Source: an uncultured Streptococcus sp. (GTDB taxonomy: Bacteria; Bacillota; Bacilli; Lactobacillales; Streptococcaceae). Taken from it: a stretch of 43,835 nt of DNA. Location: the NCBI GenBank assembly GCA_945864085.1, contig CAMBAD010000009.1, positions 1 to 43,835 on the forward strand, given 5' to 3'. The position numbers and the translations under genes are program-made. The notes beneath the pieces were generated by a model, which was not told the origin of the DNA, made no database searches, and worked only from the letters and a program-made list of their open reading frames with translations. Positions 8,380-16,013 of this stretch are shown here, piece after piece; position 1 is the stretch's first letter, and every line of letters begins with the position of its first letter.

Positions 8380-8388
8380 TGCTATAAT
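8380..8388 (+). promoter_or_regulatory. Extended -10 promoter of the Gfo/Idh/MocA gene
   Basis: TGC-TATAAT, an extended -10 with a perfect hexamer at 8383-8388, 29 bases before the start codon. There is no clear -35. It is divergent from the rnhC promoter about 45 bases away. Confidence 0.6.
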
Positions 8389-8417
8389 GAATGTAGTACG
8401 AAACAAGGAGAAAGACG

Positions 8418-9401
8418 ATGACACAAGAAATCAAGTTTAAGTGGGCAACCTTGGGAACAGGCGTTATTGCCAACGAGCTGGTTCAGGCCCTGCAGGCCAT
8501 GGGAGGCAATCTTTATTCCGTAGCTAACCGCACCTACGAAAAGGGGCTGGAATTTGCTCAAGAGTACGGGATTGATAAGGTTTATCAGGAGATTGATGAG
8601 GTCTTTGCAGACCCAGAGGTGGATATTATTTACATTTCCACGCCGCACAATACCCACATCAACTATTTGCGAAAGGCTTTGAAGGCTGGGAAACACGTCC
8701 TCTGTGAAAAGTCGATTACGCTGAACTCGGAAGAATTGGCAGAGGCCATTCAGCTGGCGGAGGAAAACAAGGTTATCTTGGCAGAAGCCATGACTATTTT
8801 CCACATGCCCATTTACCGCAAACTGGGCGAGGTCGTAGCCAGCGGTAAGTTAGGGGCCTTGAAGATGATTCAGATGAACTTTGGCAGCTACAAGGAATAC
8901 GACATGACCAACCGCTTTTTCAATAAGAATTTGGCAGGCGGGGCCCTCCTAGACATTGGCGTTTACGCCCTATCCTTTGTCCGTTGGTTTATGACGGAAA
9001 AGCCAAATCAAGTCTTATCACAGGTCAAGTTGGCGCCGACAGGTGTTGACGAGCAGGTTGGCATTCTGCTCAGCAATGACGCAGGAGAAATGGCGACTAT
9101 TGCCCTGACCCTCCATGCCAAGCAACCCAAACGCGGCACCATTGCCTATGACAAGGGCTACATCGAACTCTATGAGTACCCACGCGGTCAAAAGGCGGTC
9201 ATTACCTACACAGAAGACGGCAGCCAGGAAGTGATTGAGGCAGGTGAGACAGCCAAGGCCCTCTCTTACGAAGTGGCGGATATGGAAAAAGCTGTCGCAG
9301 GAATCGAAAATACCATGCACCTCGCCTATACCCAAGATGTCATGGACATTATGACCCAACTCAGAAAAGAATGGGGCTTGGTCTACCCAGAGGAGATGTA
9401 G
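8418..9401 (+). CDS. Gfo/Idh/MocA-family NAD(P)-dependent oxidoreductase
   Basis: A 327-residue two-domain dehydrogenase. The N-terminal Rossmann fold opens with FKWATLGTGVIA, then YISTPHNTHINY and the family signature GKHVLCEKSITLN containing the conserved Lys of the EKP motif (here EKS). The C-terminal domain (about 130-327) is the beta-sheet substrate domain. Family members oxidise sugars, inositols or dihydrodiols; the substrate cannot be told here and no sugar operon surrounds it. The start has AAGGAGA 6 bases upstream. Nothing in the sequence suggests damage. Confidence 0.85.
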   Translation: MTQEIKFKWATLGTGVIANELVQALQAMGGNLYSVANRTYEKGLEFAQEYGIDKVYQEIDEVFADPEVDIIYISTPHNTHINYLRKALKAGKHVLCEKSITLNSEELAEAIQLAEENKVILAEAMTIFHMPIYRKLGEVVASGKLGALKMIQMNFGSYKEYDMTNRFFNKNLAGGALLDIGVYALSFVRWFMTEKPNQVLSQVKLAPTGVDEQVGILLSNDAGEMATIALTLHAKQPKRGTIAYDKGYIELYEYPRGQKAVITYTEDGSQEVIEAGETAKALSYEVADMEKAVAGIENTMHLAYTQDVMDIMTQLRKEWGLVYPEEM

Positions 9402-9424
9402 TGGCACAATATACCTTCCCCATT

Positions 9425-9462
9425 GTGACAATTCCGTGACAAATATAATTGTTCCGTGACAA
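9425..9462 (+). promoter_or_regulatory. Triple GTGACAA repeat upstream of the LysM gene
   Basis: GTGACAA occurs at 9425, 9436 and 9456. On the minus strand the first pair reads TGTCAC-N5-TGTCAC, the same hexamer-N5-hexamer layout as the WalR/VicR box (TGTWAH-N5-TGTWAH), with one mismatch per half. It lies 46 bases upstream of the -35. Binding by WalR is an inference. Confidence 0.4.
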
Positions 9463-9507
9463 GATGAATGGGAAAGTTACAGCTTCTTTAAAAGGTTGAG
9501 TAGAGGC

Positions 9508-9536
9508 TTGTTTTTAAGGTTTCTTTTCGTTATGAT
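9508..9536 (+). promoter_or_regulatory. Promoter of the LysM protein gene
   Basis: TTGTTT (9508-9513), a 17-base spacer and TATGAT (9531-9536), 31 bases before the start codon. Confidence 0.65.
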
Positions 9537-9567
9537 AGTAGCATCAAAAAAAGAAAAGGAATGACTT

Positions 9568-10830
9568 ATGAAACGTAAGAGAACAAATAAGCCCGTTTAT
9601 ATGCGTCGCAAAAGAAAGACTCCAATCCTGAAGCACAATAAGAAAATGCTCTATACTTCTTCCCTAGCATTGTCCCTATTTACTACAGGAATGGCAACGA
9701 CCAATGTATTGGCCTTGGAGTGGACACCACGTACGATAGCCGAAATTAGTCCAGATATTATTGAGAAGGATGGCCAGCTCACCTACACGGTTAAATACGG
9801 TGATACACTGAGTGCCATTTCTCAAGCAATGAATATTGACATGGAACTATTGGCGAAAATCAATCAAATTGCTGATGTCAACCTTATTTTCCCTGATACA
9901 GTGTTGACGACAACTGTTGATCAGAACAACCAAGTAACACATATCGAGATTGAAACTCCAAGCCAAGAAAATCCTACAGAGACGGTCCAAGCGAGTGTCG
10001 ATGTAACGACTAACCAAGCGACTGTTGACAACACAGTTGTTCAGTTGGATCAAGTGCCCGTGATAACGGACCAAACTGCCGTGGAAACTGTTGTAGAGGC
10101 ACCCGTTGAGCAGCCAGTAGTGGAAACTCCTGTTGTTTCTGTGGAAGAGTCAGTGGCAGAAACTCCCGTTGTTCCCGCAGAGGCGCCAGTAGTAGAAACT
10201 CCTGTTGTTCCTGTGGAAGAGTCAGTAGTGGAAACTCCTGTTGCTCCCGCAGAGGAGCCCGTTGCAGAAGTTCCCGTTGCTCCTGTAGATGAACCTGTAG
10301 TAGAAACTCCCGTTGCCCCAGTAGAGGCGCCAGTGGCAGAAACTCCTGTTATTTCCGCAGAGGAGTCAGTAGCAGAAGCCCCAACCGCTCCCGTAGCAGA
10401 GCCAGTGGTAGAAGCTCCTGCTGCCCCTGTTCAAGCAACTACAACTGTCACCCCAGTTTCAACCAGTGCTTCAAGCACCAGTGCCTATGATGTTGGTCTC
10501 CAACCTCAGGTTGCGGCCTTCCGAGCAGAAGTAGCGGGAATCTTTGGTATCACTTCCTTCTCAGGCTACCGTGCAGGAGATTCAGGTGACCACGGAAAAG
10601 GCTTGGCTATTGATTTCATGGTGCCAGAAAGTTCGGCTCTTGGAGACCAAGTCGCAGCCTACGCGATTGCCAATATCCAAGCTAAAAATATTAGCTATGT
10701 CATCTGGAAGCAGCGCTTCTATGCACCTTATGACAATATCTATGGACCAGCCTATACATGGAACCTAATGCCAGATCGTGGCAGTATCACCCAAAACCAC
10801 TATGACCATGTTCACGTATCCTTTAATTAA
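9568..10830 (+). CDS. Secreted LysM protein with M15-peptidase-like C-terminal domain
   Basis: A 420-residue exported cell-wall protein. A long Lys/Arg-rich N region (1-27) and hydrophobic core precede a likely cleavage after VLA (about residue 49). One LysM domain (about 72-114, YTVKYGDTLSAISQ) should bind peptidoglycan. A repeat of about 130 residues built on V-P-V/A-E-E-P-V-V-E-T-P forms an extended acidic stalk. The C-terminal domain (about 305-420) contains HGKGLAID and HYDHVHVSF; His342, Asp349 and His414 or His416 match the metal ligands of the M15/VanY fold, suggesting a murein peptidase, though I would also accept a related ARB_07466-type domain of unknown activity. It is monocistronic with its own promoter and terminator. 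WalR control is possible. Confidence 0.82.
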   Translation: MKRKRTNKPVYMRRKRKTPILKHNKKMLYTSSLALSLFTTGMATTNVLALEWTPRTIAEISPDIIEKDGQLTYTVKYGDTLSAISQAMNIDMELLAKINQIADVNLIFPDTVLTTTVDQNNQVTHIEIETPSQENPTETVQASVDVTTNQATVDNTVVQLDQVPVITDQTAVETVVEAPVEQPVVETPVVSVEESVAETPVVPAEAPVVETPVVPVEESVVETPVAPAEEPVAEVPVAPVDEPVVETPVAPVEAPVAETPVISAEESVAEAPTAPVAEPVVEAPAAPVQATTTVTPVSTSASSTSAYDVGLQPQVAAFRAEVAGIFGITSFSGYRAGDSGDHGKGLAIDFMVPESSALGDQVAAYAIANIQAKNISYVIWKQRFYAPYDNIYGPAYTWNLMPDRGSITQNHYDHVHVSFN

Positions 10831-10867
10831 GATATAAAAAAGGCTGAATAGAAACTTTTTAAAATAG

Positions 10868-10916
10868 AAATAGCTTAGAATTGCGTCATCAGAAACGTTG
10901 CTTCTAAGCTATTTTT
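10868..10916 (+). terminator. Terminator of the LysM protein gene
   Basis: A perfect 13-bp stem (10868-10880 with 10902-10914) around a 21-base loop, ending in a T run. Confidence 0.85.
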
Positions 10917-10950
10917 GATTGTTCAAATGTTAATCGGAAGGCTAAACTAT

Positions 10951-11055
10951 TATAGTCGAATGAAGAGCTTTCAGACAAGGAACTGAGGCGCAGGCTGTAC
11001 TAGAGTACGGCAAGTCGAAAGTGACGATGCATCAAAGATAATTCAAATGACTATA
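10951..11055. repeat. 105-bp dispersed repeat with TATAGTC ends (copy 1, complete)
   Basis: The element starts TATAGTCGAATGAA and ends TTCAAATGACTATA, so the ends are inverted repeats (TATAGTC exact, then an imperfect TGAA). Its first 70 bases recur at 43766-43835 with one difference. No ORF of useful length lies inside, so it is a MITE- or BOX-like non-autonomous element. Confidence 0.75.
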
Positions 11056-11141
11056 GTTTTTACCCAAGCTTGTTTTTCATACTATAAATAGGCGGATTAT
11101 TCGTTTTGGAACTGCATTGGGAATCTTCATGGTGCTTGAAA

Positions 11142-11342
11142 GGGAGTGGGAAAGTCATCCATGATAGCTCCGTCCTCACTCACAAAATTTTACCAATTAA
11201 ATAAGAGTTCGTCAGCAATTTCTCGTTTCAAGTTGCTGAGCTTTAACAGTCTGTCCTCAGACTGTTAAAACCAATCGCCCACTGCGCTGAGATGTTGACA
11301 CGAACTCTGAGAAGTGAGGCTGGACTTGAGCTCAGCCTCATA
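11142..11342. repeat. Hairpin-rich repeat with AGAGTTCG/CGAACTCT ends (copy 1)
   Basis: The segment holds inverted ends AGAGTTCG (11204-11211) and CGAACTCT (11301-11308), a perfect 12-bp hairpin (11242-11253 with 11258-11269, loop TCCT), and a second hairpin TGAGGCTG/CAGCCTCA (11315-11322, 11333-11340). Bases 11277-11325 resemble 41262-41306 closely. The upstream GGGAGTGGGAAA string also begins the repeat region before mutS2. Together with copy 1 of the 105-bp element it fills most of the gap 10831-11546, which has no other gene. Confidence 0.65.
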
Positions 11343-11359
11343 GTTGTGCACACAATTAT

Positions 11360-11388
11360 TTGTAAAGTATGTCTTTTTTTGGTAGAAT
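11360..11388 (+). promoter_or_regulatory. Promoter of the small membrane protein gene
   Basis: TTGTAA (11360-11365), a 17-base spacer and TAGAAT (11383-11388). The start codon is about 150 bases further on, giving a long untranslated leader in which I see no known riboswitch. Confidence 0.6.
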
Positions 11389-11546
11389 GTTAGTGAAAAG
11401 ATTAGTAGTTGGAAATTTTGGGGTTATGTTTCAACTCGGATTGAGATTATTTTGCGTAAGGATTCCTACGAATTTAACATTGCTGTGTCGCAAAGAAGTT
11501 GCAGTTAGGAATGCTGTTTCATCAACGGACACCTGGGGGTGATAGT

Positions 11547-11972
11547 ATGGCTCGAATTAAAAAATATGCACTGGAACTTTGTTTTTTGTTAAGTTTTGTC
11601 TTACCCTTTATCCAACACGTTTCCATACATAATGGAGTGAAGCAGGTCGAAGTATTCACTGGCATTCATTTTATTTTGAACTATTTCTATGTCTTATTGC
11701 CAGCTATAGCATGCTATGTCCTATATCTGAAGTCGAAAAAGGCTTATTTGAGATATGTAGTGGTTGTTTTATATTTTGCTTTTATTGTTTTGGGGATTAC
11801 CTCTGGAGAGATAGTGAGAGTTGCTCCAGTAGATTACTATCGCTGGTTTGCAGCGCTCCTTCCCAAAATAACCCTATTTGGACTGCCGATAAATATTGTG
11901 TTGGGAACGGCAGTTATCCTGAAACTGTTTCGGCTTGGAGGGCAGGTGGAAAAGAGCCCAATCAAGTGCTGA
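11547..11972 (+). CDS. Hypothetical four-helix membrane protein
   Basis: A 141-residue protein I do not recognise. Four hydrophobic segments (about 8-25, 43-61, 67-84, 107-126) with positively charged connections suggest an integral membrane protein; the C terminus is basic and ends in Cys. The reading frame is open from 11499, but the ATG at 11547 directly follows GGGGGTGAT, a strong ribosome binding site, so it is preferred. It is flanked by repeats on one side and a convergent gene on the other, and is monocistronic. Confidence 0.65.
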   Translation: MARIKKYALELCFLLSFVLPFIQHVSIHNGVKQVEVFTGIHFILNYFYVLLPAIACYVLYLKSKKAYLRYVVVVLYFAFIVLGITSGEIVRVAPVDYYRWFAALLPKITLFGLPINIVLGTAVILKLFRLGGQVEKSPIKC

Positions 11973-11985
11973 TAGGAACGAGGCA

Positions 11986-12018
11986 AAGAGAGCCTGGACT
12001 GTCTGTCCAGGCTCTCTT
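11986..12018. terminator. Bidirectional hairpin between convergent genes
   Basis: A perfect 14-bp stem (11986-11999 with 12005-12018) with a 5-base loop between the membrane protein gene (+) and the DUF1801 gene (-). The T tracts are short on both sides, so efficiency is uncertain. Confidence 0.65.
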
Positions 12019-12030
12019 CTCCTGTGTCGC

Positions 12031-12396
12031 TTATTTCCTCCAAAATGTATCACAGCCCTTTTTCTCGTCCATGTTAAAGGCGATGATGTTGCGAAGCAGT
12101 TCCCAATCGGTCTCTTGGTCTGTCTTTATTTTAAAGAGATTGGCAGTTGCGTCATAGCCTGCCTCCCGAATGTCCTTGGCGAACACCTCCATGGTATAGG
12201 ACTCAGGGGCAACGGAGATATGGGATTTGGCAACTGAAAACCCGATGATGAAGGTGCCGTCCATGATAAACATGGGCTGGTTCCACTTGATTTCCCATGT
12301 TAGGTTGGGAAACTCTGCTTGTATTTGGTTGAAAATGGCTTCTAATTTATCCTTCAATAAGGGATTGGCGATTTTTTGTAAAAATGTTTGCAGCAT
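12031..12396 (-). CDS. DUF1801 / YdhG-like protein
   Basis: A 121-residue cytoplasmic protein of the DUF1801 family, whose fold is shared with the B. subtilis protein YdhG (Fra), proposed as a frataxin-like iron chaperone. Typical family segments are WEIKWNQPMFIMDGTFIIGFSVAKSHISVAP and the C-terminal NIIAFNMDEK. The function in streptococci is unproven. It lies downstream of treC on the same strand but 62 bases away, with no terminator recognised, so it may be partly read through from the trehalose operon. Confidence 0.75.
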   Translation of the reverse strand: MLQTFLQKIANPLLKDKLEAIFNQIQAEFPNLTWEIKWNQPMFIMDGTFIIGFSVAKSHISVAPESYTMEVFAKDIREAGYDATANLFKIKTDQETDWELLRNIIAFNMDEKKGCDTFWRK

Positions 12397-12458
12397 GGGG
12401 CTTCCTTTTTACTTGCTATTACATGGAAAATGATAAGAGACCAGTTGACCGCTTGGGT

Positions 12459-14084
12459 TTAGTCCACCATAATTGCCAAGGCCTGATAAGGTTTTAGGGT
12501 AATCTTCTTGCCCAGCTTCCTATCGGCATAGTTGCTGATGAGGATCTGACCATGAGCGTAGTCGTCGGCCAATTCTATCTCCACCTCTTCTGGGAAGAAA
12601 TTGTTGAGAACGAGGAGTTTCTCACTGTTTAGCAAGCGCTCAAAGGCGTAGACCTTGTTGCTGTCTTGGTAGGCAGCCTTGTAGCTACCTTCGGCTACTA
12701 AGGGAAGTTGTTTGCGCAGGGCAATTAGTCTTTGGTAGAAGGTAAAGATTGGTCCTGTTTTCTCATTTTCAACGTTAATTGTTTGATAGGACTTGCCAGC
12801 TTTTAACCAAGGCTGACCTGTTGAGAAGCCTGCATTGTCAGAAGCGTCCCATTGCATCGGTGTGCGGGAATTGTCCCGAGACTTGGTCTGGATAATCTTG
12901 AAGGCCTCCTCTGCAGATTTGCCTTGGTCCAGTAGCATTTGGTAGGCATTGATGGACTCAACATCAACATAATCCTCCATGCTGTCGTAGTCAGGGTCAA
13001 TCATGCCGATTTCTTCTCCCATGTAAATATAGGGGGTGCCACGGGAGAGGTGGATAGAGGCCGCCAACATGGTCGCTCCCTCCTCACGGAAGTTTTTGAT
13101 GTCCACAAAACGGTTGAGGGCGCGTGGTTGGTCGTGATTGTTGTAGAAGAGGGCATTCCATCCGTTGCCGACAGACATTTCCTCTCCCCAGGTATGAAAG
13201 AGGCGTTGCAATTCTTTGAAATCAAAGTCTGCGATGGTCCATTTTTGCCCATCTTGATAGTCAACCTTGAGATGGTGGAAGTTGAAGGCCATGGACAATT
13301 CTTCCCGCTCAGGGGCGGTGTAGAGTATACAGTTTTCAATCGTTGTAGCCGACATCTCACCTACAGTCATAAACCCGTCTTCCTGGCCAAATGTTGCATT
13401 GTTCATCATGCGGAGGTAGTCATGGGTGATGGGTTTGTCAGTGTAGGCTGGCTTGCCTTCATTGACAGGACAGTCCTCCAAGATTTCGTCTTTGCCGATT
13501 ACGTTGATAACATCAAAGCGGAAACCCTTGACACCCTTGTCTTTCCAGAAATTAACAACCTTGAAGAGTTCATCGCGAACATGGGGATTGCGCCAGTTGA
13601 GGTCGGCCTGGGTCACATCGTAAAGGTGGAGATAGTATTTTCCAGTGTCGCCAAAAGGAGCCCAGGCATTGCCGCCAAACTTAGAATGCCAGTCAGTTGG
13701 CTGATCGCGCAGGATGAAGAAGTCTTGGTAATATGGATCGCCAGCTAGGGCTTTTTGGAACCACTCATGGTCGGTAGAACAGTGGTTGAGTACCATGTCT
13801 AACATAAAATCAATCCCCAAGGCCTTGCCCCTAGCTACCATTTCTTCAAAATCAGCCATCGTACCGAAGTCAGGATTGACAGCAGTATAGTCTGAAATAT
13901 CGTAACCATTATCCCGCTGAGGACTAGGATAAAAAGGATTTAACCAGATCATATCAATCCCTAACTCTTTTAGATAGGGAAGTTTTTCGATAATCCCACG
14001 GAGATCACCTACTCCACTACCAGTCGTATCTTTATAGGACTTTGGATAGATCTGGTAGACCACTTTTCGTTTGTCGATTGCCAT
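12459..14084 (-). CDS. treC: Trehalose-6-phosphate hydrolase (GH13)
   Basis: A 541-residue family GH13 alpha-glucosidase that splits trehalose-6-phosphate into glucose and glucose-6-phosphate in the cytoplasm. The catalytic set is complete: nucleophile Asp191 (GFRFDVINVI), acid/base Glu243 (TVGEMSA) and stabiliser Asp318 (NNHDQPR). DMVLNHCSTDH is conserved region I. Sequence alone would also fit a dextran glucosidase (DexB), but the position after the trehalose PTS gene and beside treR decides for TreC. A 129-base gap to treB contains a 7-bp stem (TAGGAGG with CCTCCTA) and no clear promoter, so the two are probably co-transcribed. Confidence 0.9.
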   Translation of the reverse strand: MAIDKRKVVYQIYPKSYKDTTGSGVGDLRGIIEKLPYLKELGIDMIWLNPFYPSPQRDNGYDISDYTAVNPDFGTMADFEEMVARGKALGIDFMLDMVLNHCSTDHEWFQKALAGDPYYQDFFILRDQPTDWHSKFGGNAWAPFGDTGKYYLHLYDVTQADLNWRNPHVRDELFKVVNFWKDKGVKGFRFDVINVIGKDEILEDCPVNEGKPAYTDKPITHDYLRMMNNATFGQEDGFMTVGEMSATTIENCILYTAPEREELSMAFNFHHLKVDYQDGQKWTIADFDFKELQRLFHTWGEEMSVGNGWNALFYNNHDQPRALNRFVDIKNFREEGATMLAASIHLSRGTPYIYMGEEIGMIDPDYDSMEDYVDVESINAYQMLLDQGKSAEEAFKIIQTKSRDNSRTPMQWDASDNAGFSTGQPWLKAGKSYQTINVENEKTGPIFTFYQRLIALRKQLPLVAEGSYKAAYQDSNKVYAFERLLNSEKLLVLNNFFPEEVEIELADDYAHGQILISNYADRKLGKKITLKPYQALAIMVD

Positions 14085-14213
14085 TATACCACTCTTTCTA
14101 ATTTTTATTATCTAAACAAGGATAGGAGGTGCCAGTAAAACCTGTCCCTCCTAAACTTTCATACAAACTGTTACTGCTCTCTCATCAAACTTAGATTTGG
14201 CAGAGCCGACGGA

Positions 14214-15704
14214 TTAAGCCTTATCTTTTTTTGAAAATGCCCCTGTACGGCTGAAGACAAAGGTAAGAACCATTGGTACAGCAATCGCAACAGCCATAGC
14301 CAGAATGAATGGCAACCAGTATTGAGCCTTGATAGCCAAGATACCTGGCAGACCACCGACACCAATAGCGTTAGCAGTGATGTTAAAGGTTGTAGAGAGA
14401 AGACCTGCGATACTTGAACCAATTAGGGCTGCAACAAATGGGTAAACGTATTTCACATTGACACCAAAGAGGGCAGGCTCTGTAACACCGAGGTAGGCTG
14501 AAATAGCTGCTGGAAGAGAGATTTGCGCTTCTTTCTCATTGTGACGGTTCATGAAGTAGTAGGCAAGAACTGCTGAACCTTGAGCAATGTTTGAAAGAGC
14601 AATCATTGGCCAGAGACCAGTACCGCCAGCGTCAGCAATCAACTGAGTATCAATAGCGTTGGTCATGTGGTGCAAACCAGTGATAACAAATGGAGCGTAA
14701 AGAGCACCGAAGATAGCACCGAAGACAGCCTTAAGCGGACCAGTTAAACCAGCAAGAACGATGGTTGATAGGCCTTGTCCTAACCACCAACCCAATGGTC
14801 CAAGGACGGTGTGTGCAAGAATAATAGCTGGTACCAAAGAAAGGAATGGTACAAAAATCATTGAAACTACTTCAGGGATACGTTTACGCCAGAAGATTTC
14901 AAGGTAAGAGAGGGAAAGACCAGCGAGCAAGGCTGGAATAACCTGTGCTTGGTAACCGATACGGTTGATTGTAAAGCTGCCGAAGTTCCATACCCAGTCA
15001 CTAGCGATTGTTGCAGCATCTGTGCCTGGTACAGCGTAAGCGTTGAGAAGTTGAGGAGATACCAAACAGATACCAAGGACGATGCCGAGAATCTGAGTAG
15101 TACCCATTTTACGTGATACAGACCAAGTAATACCTACTGGCAAGAAGTGGAAGATAGCCTCACCTGGCAACCAAAGGAAGTGGTTGACCCCGCTCCAGAA
15201 TGGAGAAACCATGGTGATGGTATTCCAAACAGGATTGCCATCCGCGTCAAAGACCTTAACTCCGTCCACGATTTGTTGGCCCAACCAAGGCATACCGACG
15301 GATTCCAAAACGTTACGGAAACCGAGAATCAATCCCCCTACGATGATGGCTGGGATGATTGGTGTGAAGATTTCAGCCAACATGGTCATAACACGCTGAA
15401 CAGCGTTTTGGTTGCTCTTGGCTGCAGCCTTAGCCGCTTCCTTAGAAACGCCTTCAACTCCTGAAACAGCAGTGAAATCATTGTAGAAGATTGGCACATC
15501 ATTTCCAATGATAACCTGGAATTGACCAGCATTGGTAAAGGTACCTTTTACTGCTGATAGGTTTTCAATGGCCTTGATGTCAGCCTTCTTTTCATCAGCA
15601 AGAACAAAACGCATACGGGTCGCACAATGGCTCACCGCAGTGATATTATCTTTTCCGCCAACCGCATCCAAGAGCAATTTGGCTTCTTTTTCAAATTTTC
15701 CCAT
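14214..15704 (-). CDS. treB: Trehalose-specific PTS transporter, EIIBC
   Basis: A 496-residue phosphotransferase permease importing trehalose as trehalose-6-phosphate. The EIIB domain (about 1-90) has its phosphorylated cysteine in ITAVSHCATRMRF (Cys27); the EIIC domain with about ten membrane segments follows, including the PGEAIFHFLP and GLHHMTNAIDTQ regions. There is no EIIA domain, so phosphate must come from a glucose-type EIIA elsewhere. The frame runs open upstream to 15887, but that part is not EIIB-like, and GGAAGGAA sits just before the ATG at 15704. A perfect 7-bp hairpin (15719-15737) lies in the leader just upstream. Confidence 0.93.
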   Translation of the reverse strand: MGKFEKEAKLLLDAVGGKDNITAVSHCATRMRFVLADEKKADIKAIENLSAVKGTFTNAGQFQVIIGNDVPIFYNDFTAVSGVEGVSKEAAKAAAKSNQNAVQRVMTMLAEIFTPIIPAIIVGGLILGFRNVLESVGMPWLGQQIVDGVKVFDADGNPVWNTITMVSPFWSGVNHFLWLPGEAIFHFLPVGITWSVSRKMGTTQILGIVLGICLVSPQLLNAYAVPGTDAATIASDWVWNFGSFTINRIGYQAQVIPALLAGLSLSYLEIFWRKRIPEVVSMIFVPFLSLVPAIILAHTVLGPLGWWLGQGLSTIVLAGLTGPLKAVFGAIFGALYAPFVITGLHHMTNAIDTQLIADAGGTGLWPMIALSNIAQGSAVLAYYFMNRHNEKEAQISLPAAISAYLGVTEPALFGVNVKYVYPFVAALIGSSIAGLLSTTFNITANAIGVGGLPGILAIKAQYWLPFILAMAVAIAVPMVLTFVFSRTGAFSKKDKA

Positions 15705-15871
15705 TATTTTTCCTTCCCGACAGTCGAAATGACTGTCAATCCTAAATGTTTTTTTGCCTTTTGACAATATAGGTAGCAGGGCGGCTTCAGCCATTTTTGC
15801 CACTGTTCTTGTCCATGGGGCGATGTAGCTATCTACCAGCCTCGCGAGCTCTGCTAGAATAGCCTTTAAGA

Positions 15872-15891
15872 ATATTTGTACGGACAAATAT
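15872..15891. promoter_or_regulatory. Probable TreR operator
   Basis: A 20-bp palindrome with half-sites ATATTTGT and ACAAATAT. It lies 14-33 bases downstream of the treB -10, near +8 to +27, a blocking position. A weaker palindrome around GTATAC at 15908-15913 overlaps the treB -10. Confidence 0.65.
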
Positions 15892-15904
15892 ATCTTGTGA
15901 CATC

Positions 15905-15933
15905 ATTGTATACGATTTCAAAAAAATATGCAA
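15905..15933 (-). promoter_or_regulatory. Promoter of treBC
   Basis: On the minus strand TTGCAT (15928-15933), a 17-base spacer and TACAAT (15905-15910). The leader to treB is about 190 bases. Confidence 0.7.
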
Positions 15934-15942
15934 GCGTTTTTA
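15928..15942. promoter_or_regulatory. Catabolite response element (cre) in the tre intergenic region
   Basis: The sequence ATGCAAGCGTTTTTA fits the CcpA consensus WTGNAANCGNWNNCW with one mismatch. It overlaps the treB -35, so CcpA would block treBC when preferred sugars are present. It is upstream of the treR -10 on the other strand. Confidence 0.65.
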
Positions 15943-15961
15943 CTTAATTTTTTTAAAATTT

Positions 15962-15970
15962 TGGTATAAT
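15962..15970 (+). promoter_or_regulatory. Extended -10 promoter of treR
   Basis: TGG-TATAAT with the hexamer at 15965-15970, 43 bases before the treR start. The -35 is poor. Confidence 0.6.
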
Positions 15971-16013
15971 GGTGTAGTTGTATGGAAAAGAACGGACCAA
16001 TTTAGGAGAAAAG

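Noticed and set aside
9425..9462. Short direct repeats as a possible CRISPR or iteron array
   Set aside because: Only three 7-base units with unequal spacing (11 and 20 bases); no spacers, cas or rep genes.
10831..11546. Insertion sequence or prophage remnant in the repeat-rich gap
   Set aside because: No transposase or integrase fragment could be read in any frame; the content is short non-autonomous repeats.
15705..15887. N-terminal extension of treB by 61 codons
   Set aside because: The extension is not EIIB-like and the standard MGKFEKEAK start has a good GGAAGGAA site.
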